DNA from: Lacibacter cauensis
GTDB lineage: Bacteria; Bacteroidota; Bacteroidia; Chitinophagales; Chitinophagaceae
Assembly (NCBI RefSeq): GCF_007830055.1
Contig: NZ_VLLE01000002.1
Coordinates: 1-64,000 of the forward strand
Length of the DNA: 64,000 nt
Direction: 5' to 3'
Under the pieces are notes generated by a model. It worked only from the letters and a program-made list of their open reading frames with translations, was not told the DNA's origin and did not search any database. This document shows, in pieces, positions 1-12,189 of the stretch (within the stretch, counting starts at the first letter, position 1; each line of letters starts with the position of its first letter). Made by a program: the position numbers and the translations under genes.

Positions 1-23
1 ATTTAAAAATACTTTTAAAAAGC

Positions 24-56
24 TTTGGATTGAAAGGTGTTAACTCCTTACCTTTG
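24..56 (+). promoter_or_regulatory. rRNA promoter P1 (Bacteroidota type)
   Basis: TTTG at 24-27 and TACCTTTG at 49-56, separated by 21 bp. This matches the Bacteroidota primary sigma factor consensus (TTTG near -33, TAnnTTTG near -7). Transcription would start near 62, about 290 nt upstream of 16S. Confidence 0.75.
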
Positions 57-154
57 CAACCCGCAAGACAAAAGCGGTAGTTCTTTATGAGGTTAGAGGG
101 TGTGATATTCAATGAGTTAGTTAGGAGATATCTTAAAAAATAAATTGAAAAAAG

Positions 155-186
155 TTTGGTTAGAATAAGCGAGGCCCTTACCTTTG
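155..186 (+). promoter_or_regulatory. rRNA promoter P2 (Bacteroidota type)
   Basis: TTTG at 155-158 and TACCTTTG at 179-186 with 20 bp between them. The second element and its flanks (ttacctttgca) copy those of P1, so the operon has tandem promoters about 130 bp apart, as is usual for strongly expressed rRNA operons. Confidence 0.8.
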
Positions 187-222
187 CACTCCGTTCGAAA
201 AACGGGTAGAAAGAAAAACAAA

Positions 223-233
223 AGATCTTTGAA
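223..233 (+). promoter_or_regulatory. boxA-like antitermination element in the rRNA leader
   Basis: The sequence agatctttgaa lies between P2 and 16S, and a close relative (agttctttgac, 2263-2273) lies in the spacer just upstream of 23S. The paired placement before both large rRNAs fits a boxA-type Nus antitermination signal. The call rests on position and similarity only. Confidence 0.45.
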
Positions 234-350
234 AGAATGGAAGCAACAGCAACGTTTTATGAAAATAGAACGGGTAAATTTTAAGCGTAATAAAATTCGA
301 TTTTGAACTGTTAATTCTTGAGAATTAATAGTCAGTATCAAACTTCATTT

Positions 351-1881
<1,531 letters not shown>

Positions 1882-1999
1882 TTAGAGCATGCTTAGATTT
1901 ACATGCTGTTGCTTTTCCACTTTCAAGAAATAAGTTCTTATAAATGGTTAGTTGGCCAGTTGCTATGGATTGTTGAGGCCACTAGGCTAAAGATTAAAT

Positions 2000-2074
2000 A
2001 GATCCGTAGCTCAGCCTGGTTAGAGCACTACACTGATAATGTAGGGGTCCCCAGTTCAAATCTGGGCGGGTCTA
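2000..2074 (+). tRNA. tRNA-Ile (anticodon GAT)
   Basis: Cloverleaf lies in the 16S-23S spacer. The acceptor stem is agatccg/cgggtct, the anticodon stem ctaca/tgtag, the anticodon GAT at 2035-2037, and the T loop ttcaaat. The 3' CCA is not encoded. Ile(GAT) is the standard first spacer tRNA. Confidence 0.95.
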
Positions 2075-2085
2075 CAAATAACCTC

Positions 2086-2159
2086 GGGGGGTTAGCTCAG
2101 TTGGCTAGAGCATCTGCCTTGCACGCAGAGGGTCATCGGTTCGACTCCGATATCCTCCA
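2086..2159 (+). tRNA. tRNA-Ala (anticodon TGC)
   Basis: Second spacer tRNA, 11 nt after tRNA-Ile. The acceptor stem ggggggt/atcctcc contains G-U pairs, the anticodon stem is tctgc/gcaga, the anticodon is TGC at 2120-2122 and the T arm is normal. CCA is not encoded. Confidence 0.95.
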
Positions 2160-2262
2160 CGAAAATTAGTTCTTTACTTCTTTGATAATGGCTTAAGGCC
2201 TGTCGGTTCGTAACCGTGTTATCAAACATAATTCTTACTCCCCTTTAGGGGATGGGGGTTAA

Positions 2263-2273
2263 AGTTCTTTGAC
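2263..2273 (+). promoter_or_regulatory. boxA-like element upstream of 23S
   Basis: agttctttgac, about 60 nt before the 23S 5' end, resembles the leader element at 223-233. It probably marks Nus-factor antitermination through the spacer. Similarity and position are the only evidence. Confidence 0.45.
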
Positions 2274-2332
2274 ATATTGGGATGTAACAAGTTGTAATTG
2301 TTTAGTAAGGCGATTTAAGTATAATAACTCTT

Positions 2333-5204
<2,872 letters not shown>

Positions 5205-5263
5205 TTTTTTTTAATTGCCAACTGCAATTACAACTTTTCCCAATATGATCTTATTTAAGAGTT

Positions 5264-5374
5264 TATGGTGGTTTTTCCGAGGGTGTTCACCTCTTCCCAT
5301 ACCGAACAGAGAAGTTAAGCCCCTCATGGCCGATGGTACTGCACTACAATGCGGGAGAGTAGGTAGCTGCCATA
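5264..5374 (+). rRNA. rrf: 5S ribosomal RNA
   Basis: About 111 nt, located 60 nt after 23S. The conserved ccgaacagagaagttaagc segment and the gggagagtaggt segment are present. The terminal helix forms between tatggtggt and gctgccata, which set the ends. Confidence 0.92.
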
Positions 5375-5382
5375 TTTATTCT

Positions 5383-5414
5383 AAACCCCTTCAATATCAT
5401 GAAGGGGTTTTTTT
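5383..5414 (+). terminator. rRNA operon terminator
   Basis: Perfect 10-bp stem aaaccccttc/gaaggggttt with an 8-nt loop, followed by a T run. It starts 9 nt after 5S. Confidence 0.93.
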
Positions 5415-5692
5415 ATGTACCTATATCAGCCCTCAGTACAGACCTTGCTAACCTATCCCTAAAAATTGGTTGAATGCGGCGTGTTATCTTCACTAGTTAA
5501 GGTGACTTCTTCTACTTACTTGGCAGGTTTAAGTACTTATTTTTTTCTTTGTATATGGATTTGTTTTAAAGTCTGTAAAATGGCAGGCAGCTGTTTTGTA
5601 TACGACAATGCCATACCGTTCTGAATATTATCATAACAAACGAATGACGAATAGCTAATTAGTTACTACTATGTGTTCTTGGTATTGATAAA
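5415..5692. other. intergenic stretch without a recognised gene
   Basis: AT-rich sequence between the rRNA terminator and the terminator of the DUF1573 pair. No coding pattern, tRNA or clear promoter pair was seen on either strand. Confidence 0.6.
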
Positions 5693-5724
5693 TAAAAAAT
5701 CCCGGTAACAAAATTGCTACCGGG
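5693..5724 (-). terminator. terminator of the DUF1573 gene pair
   Basis: Stem cccggta/taccggg at 5701-5707 and 5718-5724. On the minus strand it is followed by attttttattt, giving a U run in the transcript coming from the DUF1573 genes. Confidence 0.8.
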
Positions 5725-5770
5725 AAATAATATAGATATAAGCCTCTAGTGAGGGTATTGCAAAAGATTG

Positions 5771-6151
5771 TTACTGTTGAACCTGACCTGTAATGGTTAA
5801 TACCTGTTCCTGGTCTATACCCAGAAATTTAACTCTTACCTGTTTTGTAAAATTACCAACAGTCGCTGCATTGTAAGTGGCTGTAATGGTACCTGTTTTA
5901 CCGGGCTTAATTGGTTCTTTTGTGTAATCTGATTTTGTACAACCGCAACCAGGTGTTACTGTTTCAATAACCACATCCTCTTTACTTGTATTTGTAAATG
6001 TAAAAGTTGCAGTAACAGGATTGCCTACTTTGGGTTTGCCCAAATCAACTGTTTCAGTTGCAAACTTTGTAATGTCTGTTGGTTTTTTTGCCTGTGATTT
6101 TACAGCTGTAAAAGCGAACATCGCAACAAATGCAATAATTAAATGTTTCAT
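5771..6151 (-). CDS. secreted DUF1573 protein (short)
   Basis: 126-residue exported protein of the DUF1573 family, whose biochemical role is unknown. A signal peptide covers about residues 1-19 (MKHLIIAFVAMF then a small-residue segment ending SQA). The remainder is one beta-sandwich, immunoglobulin-like domain of the kind found in ASH/MSP-type proteins. It carries the family hallmark GCGCT, with Cys69 and Cys71. It follows the longer DUF1573 gene by 18 bp on the same strand, so the two are almost certainly co-transcribed and arose by duplication. Family membership is clear; the function is not known. Confidence 0.85.
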   Translation of the reverse strand: MKHLIIAFVAMFAFTAVKSQAKKPTDITKFATETVDLGKPKVGNPVTATFTFTNTSKEDVVIETVTPGCGCTKSDYTKEPIKPGKTGTITATYNAATVGNFTKQVRVKFLGIDQEQVLTITGQVQQ

Positions 6152-6169
6152 GTATTTTTCTTTATAGTG

Positions 6170-6643
6170 TTATTGTTTAAAAATATTCAATGCCTGGTTG
6201 GTTGGGGCTGATTGATCGGGGGTTTTCCAAACCGCACCTTTTATAACCAGTACTTTTGTCTGACCGCCGTTGTAGTACACAGTAATTGTTTTTTCGAACG
6301 GGCCTTCAGCTGCTGCATTGTAACCAACTTTGATGGTTGATTTAATGCCAGGCGCAACAGGAGTTTTATTCCATTCGGGTGTTGTACAACCGCAGGAGGC
6401 TTGCACATTGTCAAGCTTCAGCGAATCTTTGCCTGTATTTTCAAAAGTGAAAATGTACGTAACTGGTTTACCTTGAGGAATTTTTCCAAAATCGTGGGTT
6501 GTTTCCGGAAACTTGATTGTTTCTGTTACAACAACAGGCGTCGTATTGCCGGTTGTGGCATGATTATGATTATCGTGGTTCTGTGAAAAGCCTGCAATTG
6601 TAAGAAGAGTCGCAGCGAAAAGGGTGATCATTTGTTTTTTCAT
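6170..6643 (-). CDS. secreted DUF1573 protein (long, His-rich N-terminus)
   Basis: 157-residue exported DUF1573 protein and upstream member of a two-gene operon. A signal peptide ends near residue 20 (TIAGFSQ). A short His/Asn-rich segment (HDNHNH, about residues 23-28) follows, then the DUF1573 beta-sandwich starting with the typical HDFGKIPQG sequence. The CGCT motif has Cys84 and Cys86. The His-rich segment just after the signal could bind metal, but this is inference. On the minus strand TACTTTTA at 6663-6670, about 20 bp upstream, may be a variant -7 element. Confidence 0.85.
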   Translation of the reverse strand: MKKQMITLFAATLLTIAGFSQNHDNHNHATTGNTTPVVVTETIKFPETTHDFGKIPQGKPVTYIFTFENTGKDSLKLDNVQASCGCTTPEWNKTPVAPGIKSTIKVGYNAAAEGPFEKTITVYYNGGQTKVLVIKGAVWKTPDQSAPTNQALNIFKQ

Positions 6644-6833
6644 AAAAAAGTAGATTCTTTCGTAAAAGTAAGTATTACTACAGACAGTTAATAGCCTTTA
6701 AGGGTTGCCTTTCATAAATTTTTCTTAAGGATAGCTGCGTATTTGTTTTTTCTCAAATTTTGCGGTTTTTCACAACAGCTTTATTGTTATCACCAAATAG
6801 GGCTTACAAGTGTTAATGTGGGAACAAAACTGT

Positions 6834-6841
6834 TATTTTTG
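6834..6841 (+). promoter_or_regulatory. -7 element of the E1 dehydrogenase gene
   Basis: TATTTTTG fits TAnnTTTG. It ends only 4 nt before the chosen ATG at 6846, so the mRNA would be leaderless or nearly so. No good TTTG was found at the expected distance upstream. Confidence 0.45.
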
Positions 6842-6845
6842 CCGC

Positions 6846-9227
6846 ATGGAATCTACCACTAACGAAAGCCTCCAACTGCAGGAACTCTCCTTCGAGAATT
6901 TTAAACGGGAGGTGTTGCAGGATTACCGCATGGCATGTATCAGCCGTGAAGCCAGCTTGCTTGGACGTAAAGAAGTACTTACCGGTAAAGCTAAGTTTGG
7001 CATTTTTGGTGATGGTAAGGAAATACCGCAAATAGCCATGGCGAAGTTTTTCCGTAAAGGTGATTTCTACAGTGGTTACTATCGTGATCAGACGTTTGCG
7101 TTTGCAACTGGTGTGGCAACAGTAAAGGAGTTCTTTGCTCAACTGTATGCCGATCCTGATACAGCTAACGATCCGCATAGTGCAGGCCGTCAGATGAATT
7201 CTCACTTTGCATCAGCCTTTGTAGATAAAGATGGTCAGGTTCTTGACCTTGTGAACCGAAAGAATCTTACATCCGGTATGGCTCCAACTGCTGCTCAGAT
7301 GCCCCGTTCTGTAGGATTGGCATTAGCATCCAAGCTATTCCGGCATTCGGATGTTTTGCAGGAATATGGCAGTCTTTCCCAAAATGGAAATGAAGTTTGT
7401 TTTGCAACTATCGGCGACGCATCAACCAGTGAAGGCCACTTTTGGGAAACCATCAATGCCGCTGCCGTACAACAAATTCCATTGGCTGTTTTTGTGTGGG
7501 ACGATGGTTATGGTATTTCTGTTCCTAAAAAATATCAAACAACTAAAGGTTCTGTATCGGAAGCGTTAAAAGGATTTCAGAAGAAAGACGGAACAAATGG
7601 TATTGAAATTTATAAAGTAAAAGCATGGGATTACGCCGGCATGTGCGAAGTGTTTGAAGCGGGTATTGAAAAGATCCGTCAAACACATACACCGGCTTTA
7701 TTTCATGTGGAAGAAGTTACACAACCTCAAGGACATTCAACTTCGGGTAGCCATGAACGTTATAAAACAACAGAGCGTTTACAATGGGAGCGTGCATGGG
7801 ATTGTAACAAGAAAATGAAAGAATGGATTATTGAAAATAATCTGTGGGATGAAAATGATTTGCTTGAAGTTGAACGTGAAGTAAAAAACTTTGTTCGCAG
7901 TGAAAAGAATGCTGCCTGGGCGGAGTATGAACAGCCGATAAAAATCCAGGTACACGAAGTAACAGAGGCTTTACGTAATACGGGTGCAGCTACAGCCAAA
8001 GCCGATGAAATGGAAGAAGTGGTGCAGGCGCTTGCCACCAACAGGGAGCCGAGCCGTAGAGATATTATGAGCACTTTGTTTAAAGGAATCACCATCAGTG
8101 GTTTGAAACAATCGCCAGCTCATTCCTTATACAATCGTTTACAAAAAGAAAACAAGGCACTTTACAATTCGCATCTTTATAACGAAGGTGCAGGTAGTGC
8201 CATGCTTGTTAAAGAAGTAAAAGCAGAGTACAACGAGGAACCTGTGATCCTTAATGGCTATGAAGTATTGAACCGTTACTTCGATCAGTTATTTGCGCAT
8301 AACTCCAAAGTTGTGGCTTTTGGCGAAGACTTAGGTTTTATTGGTGATGTGAACCAGGGCTTTGCGGGTTTACAATTGAAATATGGTGAAAACAGAATTT
8401 TTGATACAGGTATCCGTGAATTAACAATCATGGGGCAGGGTGTTGGTTTAGCTATGCGTGGCTTACGACCAATTGCTGAGATTCAATACCTCGACTATCT
8501 TGTTTACGGATTGCAACCGTTAACCGATGATGTTGCTACACTGCAGTTCCGTACAGCAGGCCGTCAAAGTGCGCCAATTATTGTACGTTCACGAGGACAT
8601 CGTTTAGAGGGTATCTGGCACAGTGGTTCTCCAATGGGCATGATCATTAACAGCCTGCGTGGTATGTATGTTTGTGTGCCACGTAACATGGTACAGGCTG
8701 CAGGTATGTACAATACTTTGTTAGCGAGCAATGAACCCGGATTGGTGATTGAATGTTTAAATGGCTATCGCTTAAAAGAAAAACTGCCAACAAATCTTTT
8801 AGAATTTACTGTTCCAATGGGTGTGCCTGAAGTAATCAAAGAAGGTACCGATATCACTGTTGTTTCGTATGGTTCTACCTTGCGCATTATTGCGGAGGCT
8901 GCACAAACGCTGGAAGCAATGAATATCAGTTGTGAAATTATTGATGTACAGACGTTGTTGCCTTTTGATGTAAACCATATTATTCTTGAATCGCTTAAGA
9001 AAACAAACCGCATCGTATTTGTTGATGAAGATGTTCCGGGTGGTGCTGCAGGCTACATGTTTAATAAAGTAATGGAAGAGCAGGGCGGCTATCGATATCT
9101 TGATGTGGCTCCACGTACCATTACAGGTAAAGCGCACAGACCTTCTTACGGCAGCGACGGAGATTACTTCAGTAAGCCGAATGCAGAAGAAATTGTAACT
9201 GTACTGCAGGAGATGATGGCAGAGTGA
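6846..9227 (+). CDS. fused alpha/beta 2-oxoacid dehydrogenase E1 component
   Basis: 793-residue thiamin-diphosphate enzyme in which the E1 alpha and beta subunits are one chain. It decarboxylates a 2-oxoacid (pyruvate or branched-chain) and passes the acyl group to a lipoyl E2. The N-terminal half carries the ThDP-binding region GDASTSEGHFWE (from Gly190) closing with DDGYGIS, where the usual NN is DD. The C-terminal half, from about residue 465, carries FGEDLG (Glu494 is the candidate cofactor-activating Glu) and RDTG-like FDTGIREL. An in-frame ATG at 6810 exists, but the -7 element at 6834-6841 lies inside that extension, so 6846 is preferred. The substrate cannot be assigned from sequence; Bacteroidota homologues are often called branched-chain E1. 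No E2/E3 gene is nearby. Confidence 0.88.
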   Translation: MESTTNESLQLQELSFENFKREVLQDYRMACISREASLLGRKEVLTGKAKFGIFGDGKEIPQIAMAKFFRKGDFYSGYYRDQTFAFATGVATVKEFFAQLYADPDTANDPHSAGRQMNSHFASAFVDKDGQVLDLVNRKNLTSGMAPTAAQMPRSVGLALASKLFRHSDVLQEYGSLSQNGNEVCFATIGDASTSEGHFWETINAAAVQQIPLAVFVWDDGYGISVPKKYQTTKGSVSEALKGFQKKDGTNGIEIYKVKAWDYAGMCEVFEAGIEKIRQTHTPALFHVEEVTQPQGHSTSGSHERYKTTERLQWERAWDCNKKMKEWIIENNLWDENDLLEVEREVKNFVRSEKNAAWAEYEQPIKIQVHEVTEALRNTGAATAKADEMEEVVQALATNREPSRRDIMSTLFKGITISGLKQSPAHSLYNRLQKENKALYNSHLYNEGAGSAMLVKEVKAEYNEEPVILNGYEVLNRYFDQLFAHNSKVVAFGEDLGFIGDVNQGFAGLQLKYGENRIFDTGIRELTIMGQGVGLAMRGLRPIAEIQYLDYLVYGLQPLTDDVATLQFRTAGRQSAPIIVRSRGHRLEGIWHSGSPMGMIINSLRGMYVCVPRNMVQAAGMYNTLLASNEPGLVIECLNGYRLKEKLPTNLLEFTVPMGVPEVIKEGTDITVVSYGSTLRIIAEAAQTLEAMNISCEIIDVQTLLPFDVNHIILESLKKTNRIVFVDEDVPGGAAGYMFNKVMEEQGGYRYLDVAPRTITGKAHRPSYGSDGDYFSKPNAEEIVTVLQEMMAE

Positions 9228-9323
9228 TGTTTGTGCATGGTGAACAAGAACGTTTATTATCCGGGTGCGTGCTATTCATTTAACTCGTTGCGTATTTTAC
9301 ATTGACTATTCAGCTTAACAAGA

Positions 9324-9926
9324 ATGTCTTTCCTTTCTATCATCGACATACTCGGCACATTTGCTTTTGCTGTTTCAGGTGCTTTCTCTGCTATGGAGAA
9401 AAAACTCGATCCGTTTGGCGTAATCATTCTCTCATTTGTTACTGCTATCGGTGGAGGAACGTTGCGTGATGTATTGATTGGTGATACACCTGTTGCCTGG
9501 CTGCGCAATGGTACTACAACCATTGTTATTATTGTAGCAGCAATCGGCACAATGTTGTTTGGTAAATATCTTAAACGCTTTACGAGTACGTTGTTTTTGT
9601 TCGATGCTTTTGGGTTAGGGCTGTTTACATTGATTGGAGTTGAAAAAGGTTTGGAGTTACAATTGAGTCCGGGTATTTGTGTTGCCTTGGGAACCATTAC
9701 CGGTTCGTTTGGCGGAGTAACAAGAGATGTATTGCTCAACAATGTACCGTTGGTATTTCGCAAGGAAATTTACGCATCGGTTTCAATTCTAGGTGGAGTA
9801 TTGTATCTGTTCTTATTGCAGGTAGATATGTTATCGCATCTTGCTACTATCATTTCTATTTTATTTATCGTGGTGTTTCGCATAATTGTTGTGCGGTATA
9901 AACTTGCCTTGCCTAAGTTTTATTGA
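9324..9926 (+). CDS. TRIC-type (UPF0126) cation channel family membrane protein
   Basis: 200-residue polytopic membrane protein with about seven hydrophobic segments. It belongs to UPF0126/YadS, the bacterial relatives of trimeric intracellular cation channels; these conduct monovalent cations in vitro, but their physiological role in bacteria is unsettled. The two pseudo-repeats each hold the family glycine motif: GGGTLRDV at 43-50 and GGVTRDV at 130-136. Each is followed by a short polar loop (IGDTPVAWL, LLNNVPLVF). It stands alone between the E1 gene and the PhzF gene in the same direction, without a clear terminator on either side. Confidence 0.88.
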   Translation: MSFLSIIDILGTFAFAVSGAFSAMEKKLDPFGVIILSFVTAIGGGTLRDVLIGDTPVAWLRNGTTTIVIIVAAIGTMLFGKYLKRFTSTLFLFDAFGLGLFTLIGVEKGLELQLSPGICVALGTITGSFGGVTRDVLLNNVPLVFRKEIYASVSILGGVLYLFLLQVDMLSHLATIISILFIVVFRIIVVRYKLALPKFY

Positions 9927-10004
9927 GGCTTCCCTGAAAAATCACATGTTTGTGTACACGAAGGGTGTTTATTCCTTTCCTAACTTCATTCAAACTAAAA
10001 ACAG

Positions 10005-10799
10005 ATGAAACTCAATTTATGCCAGGTAGATGCATTTACATCAACATTATTTAAAGGTAACCCGGCTGCAGTTGTACCATTGGAGAAATGGATCGATGAT
10101 GCATTGATGCAACAGCTGGCTATGGAAAACAACCTTGCTGAAACAGTTTTCTTTGTTCCTTCCGAAAAAGAAGGAGCCGATTTTGACATCCGTTGGTTTA
10201 CGCCGGAAGTGGAAATTAACTTATGTGGCCATGCTACATTGGCCAGTGCCTTTGTTTTATATACGCAACTCGGATTTACAAGACCTTCAATCGTATTCAA
10301 CTCAAAAAGTGGCTTGCTGACTGTTGAAAAAAACGGATTCAATTACGAAATGGATTTTCCTTCATGGAAACCAGAACGCATCACCGATTATCCCGATGGC
10401 ATTGCAGAGATACTTGGTGTAAAAGAAGTAGTCGGTGCTTACAAGTATCGTGATCTGTTAATTGAAGTTGCTACAGAAGAAGAAGTACTCAACGCCAAAC
10501 CCGATTTTACAGCATTAAAGAAAACCGGCGAAATGCTTATTCTCACTGCCAAAGGAAAATCAGTTGATTTTGTTTCACGCTTCTTCGCACCTTCGGCAGG
10601 TATTGATGAAGATCCTGTAACAGGATCTGCTCATTCGCAATTAATTCCTTTCTGGAGCGAAAAGCTCGATAAGAAAAGGATGACTGCCAAACAACTAAGT
10701 AAACGTGGCGGCGATTTAGTGTGCGAGCAAAAAAGTGCCGAACGTGTAATGATGGGAGGCGAATGCGTGTTTTATATGAAAGGGGAGTTTGAGATTTAG
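10005..10799 (+). CDS. PhzF-family isomerase/epimerase
   Basis: 264-residue protein of the PhzF family (diaminopimelate-epimerase-like double fold). The general-base Glu of the family is in NNLAETVFF (Glu46). The second conserved segments are present: FTPEVEINLCGHATLA (about 65-80) and EDPVTGSAH (about 200). Members include phenazine-biosynthesis PhzF, but most are uncharacterised isomerases. There are no phenazine genes here, so a general metabolic or detoxifying isomerase is likelier. It sits 78 bp after the TRIC-type gene. Confidence 0.88.
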   Translation: MKLNLCQVDAFTSTLFKGNPAAVVPLEKWIDDALMQQLAMENNLAETVFFVPSEKEGADFDIRWFTPEVEINLCGHATLASAFVLYTQLGFTRPSIVFNSKSGLLTVEKNGFNYEMDFPSWKPERITDYPDGIAEILGVKEVVGAYKYRDLLIEVATEEEVLNAKPDFTALKKTGEMLILTAKGKSVDFVSRFFAPSAGIDEDPVTGSAHSQLIPFWSEKLDKKRMTAKQLSKRGGDLVCEQKSAERVMMGGECVFYMKGEFEI

Positions 10800-10817
10800 T
10801 GAATGGTGAGTTGTGAG

Positions 10818-10866
10818 TAGTGAGTGAGCCGTCGACTATGGTCTATCGTCCGTCGTCTTGCTCACT
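10818..10866. repeat. intergenic inverted repeat
   Basis: Between the PhzF stop and the DCC-protein stop there is a TGAGT-rich tract (from 10806) and an inverted match agtgagtgagc near 10819 with gctcactcc near 10860. The tract resembles the one following blaI (20668-20703). Confidence 0.4.
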
Positions 10867-11266
10867 CCACAAATCGTGCACGTTGTTCGGGTGTAGGCAA
10901 CATACAGCTTTCCTGTTTACCAAACCATTTGTAACGGTTACGCCCAACCCATTTATAAATACCATCTCTGATGAATGCAGGGATGATGATGAGTACATAT
11001 AATAACTTCCAGCCACCATCTAAATGTCTGCATACTTTGAGTGCGGCTGTAGATTCACGATAGGCAACTCCATCTTCAATAAAAATGACCGAAGTAAGAA
11101 CGGTCGGATCAATATTGTACTTTGGTAAAATTTCCTGTGCAGTAGTTCCTTGTAATGAACCGAATTTCAACTTGCCTTTTTTATCTCTTTTCAGTGCAAA
11201 CTGAATCCAGAAATTGCAGAAGTTGCAAACACCATCAAACAAAACCAAACGGTCGGGTTGTTCCAT
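10862..11266 (-). CDS. DCC-family (DUF393) thiol-disulfide oxidoreductase-like protein
   Basis: 134-residue protein of the DCC/DUF393 family, predicted thioredoxin-like. The family signature DGVCNFC is at residues 11-17 with Cys14 and Cys17, directly after a first beta strand (RLVLF). A hydrophobic segment KLLYVLIIIPAFI (about 90-103) could be a membrane-associated helix. The reaction is unproven; the CxxC motif suggests redox chemistry. The gene convergently faces phzF and lies downstream of yebC beyond a terminator. On the minus strand TATCTTTA lies about 10 bp before the ATG and may be a variant -7 element. Confidence 0.87.
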   Translation of the reverse strand: MEQPDRLVLFDGVCNFCNFWIQFALKRDKKGKLKFGSLQGTTAQEILPKYNIDPTVLTSVIFIEDGVAYRESTAALKVCRHLDGGWKLLYVLIIIPAFIRDGIYKWVGRNRYKWFGKQESCMLPTPEQRARFVE

Positions 11267-11298
11267 ACTTTAAAGATATTGGATGATTGTTGAAAAAC

Positions 11299-11330
11299 GA
11301 AAGGCTGCAATTTGCAGCCTTTCATTTTTT
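11299..11330 (-). terminator. terminator downstream of yebC
   Basis: Long hairpin with gaaaggctgca/tgcagcctttc arms at 11299-11309 and 11313-11323. There are T-rich tracts on both sides, so it can act in either direction; the transcript reaching it is yebC (minus strand). Confidence 0.8.
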
Positions 11331-11368
11331 ATACTTTGTACTTTCAACTTCGTAGTCTGTACTTGTGC

Positions 11369-12091
11369 TTATCCCATGTTATGGAACACCTTCTGCACAT
11401 CATCATCCTGCTCCAAACGTTCAATTAATTTACTTACATCTTCAGCCTGCGCATCGGTAACAGGAACGGTCGTAGTAGGAATCCATTCCAGCTCGGCACT
11501 TAACGGAGTAATGCCTTTATCTTCCAGTGCTTTTTGCATGTTCCCAAAATCGGTAAACGCACAACGCACCACTAAAATATCTTCTCCATTTTCACCGGTG
11601 CTTTCACCCAATTCCTCAAGACCAAAATCAATCAGCTCCAGTTCCATGTCTTCCGCATTTAAGCCGGCAGGGTTTAATTTAAACACACCCATTTTTTTAA
11701 ACTGAAAAGCTACAGAACCACTATTGCCTAGTGCACCGCCACCTTTGTTGAAATGACTTTTTACATTGGCTACAGTACGTACATGGTTATCGGTAGCTGT
11801 TTCAACCAGGATGGCAACACCGTGTGGTGCATATCCTTCGTACAGGATTTCGTCGTAGTTCTCCATTTCCTTACCCTGTGCACGCTTAATAGCGGCTTCC
11901 ACACGGTCTTTCGGCATGTTTACGCTCTTGGCGTTTTGCATACAGCGACGCAGGGCAGGGTTGGTAGAAGGATCGGGACCACCTGCTTTCACAGCAATGG
12001 CAATCTCTTTACCAATACGTGTAAACTGCTTGGCCATGCGATCCCAGCGGGCAAACATGGTACTCTTTCTTACTTCAAAAATCCGTCCCAT
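11369..12091 (-). CDS. yebC: YebC/TACO1-family protein
   Basis: 240-residue member of the YebC/PmpR/TACO1 family. Members act as transcriptional regulators, or help ribosomes translate polyproline stretches. The start [16 protein letters not shown] replaces the classical MAGHSKWANIKHRK; this variant N-terminus is usual in Bacteroidota. The remaining conserved blocks are present: [27 protein letters not shown] (about 63-82) and [13 protein letters not shown]. The gene has its own terminator and sits opposite to the flow of the PhzF region. Confidence 0.93.
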   Translation of the reverse strand: MGRIFEVRKSTMFARWDRMAKQFTRIGKEIAIAVKAGGPDPSTNPALRRCMQNAKSVNMPKDRVEAAIKRAQGKEMENYDEILYEGYAPHGVAILVETATDNHVRTVANVKSHFNKGGGALGNSGSVAFQFKKMGVFKLNPAGLNAEDMELELIDFGLEELGESTGENGEDILVVRCAFTDFGNMQKALEDKGITPLSAELEWIPTTTVPVTDAQAEDVSKLIERLEQDDDVQKVFHNMG

Positions 12092-12131
12092 TTTAAATAT
12101 TGATTAGGGCGCAAATTTAGTGGAATGACCG

Positions 12132-12169
12132 TAAACAAAAAACCGTTCTGCAAGGCTGCAGAACGGTTT
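12132..12169 (-). terminator. terminator of the amino acid permease gene
   Basis: 13-bp stem aaaccgttctgca/tgcagaacggttt (12140-12152, 12157-12169) with loop aggc. On the minus strand it is followed by tttttgttt. Confidence 0.9.
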
Positions 12170-12189
12170 GTGTAAAAAAGATCAATTCA

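Noticed and set aside
5215-5451. 78-codon frame over 5S rRNA
   Set aside because: It overlaps the 5S gene and its terminator.
6810-6845. Upstream in-frame start of the E1 gene
   Set aside because: The TATTTTTG promoter element lies within this extension and the extra residues are not conserved-looking.
10005-10799. PhzF protein as evidence of phenazine synthesis
   Set aside because: No other phz genes are nearby and the family is broad.
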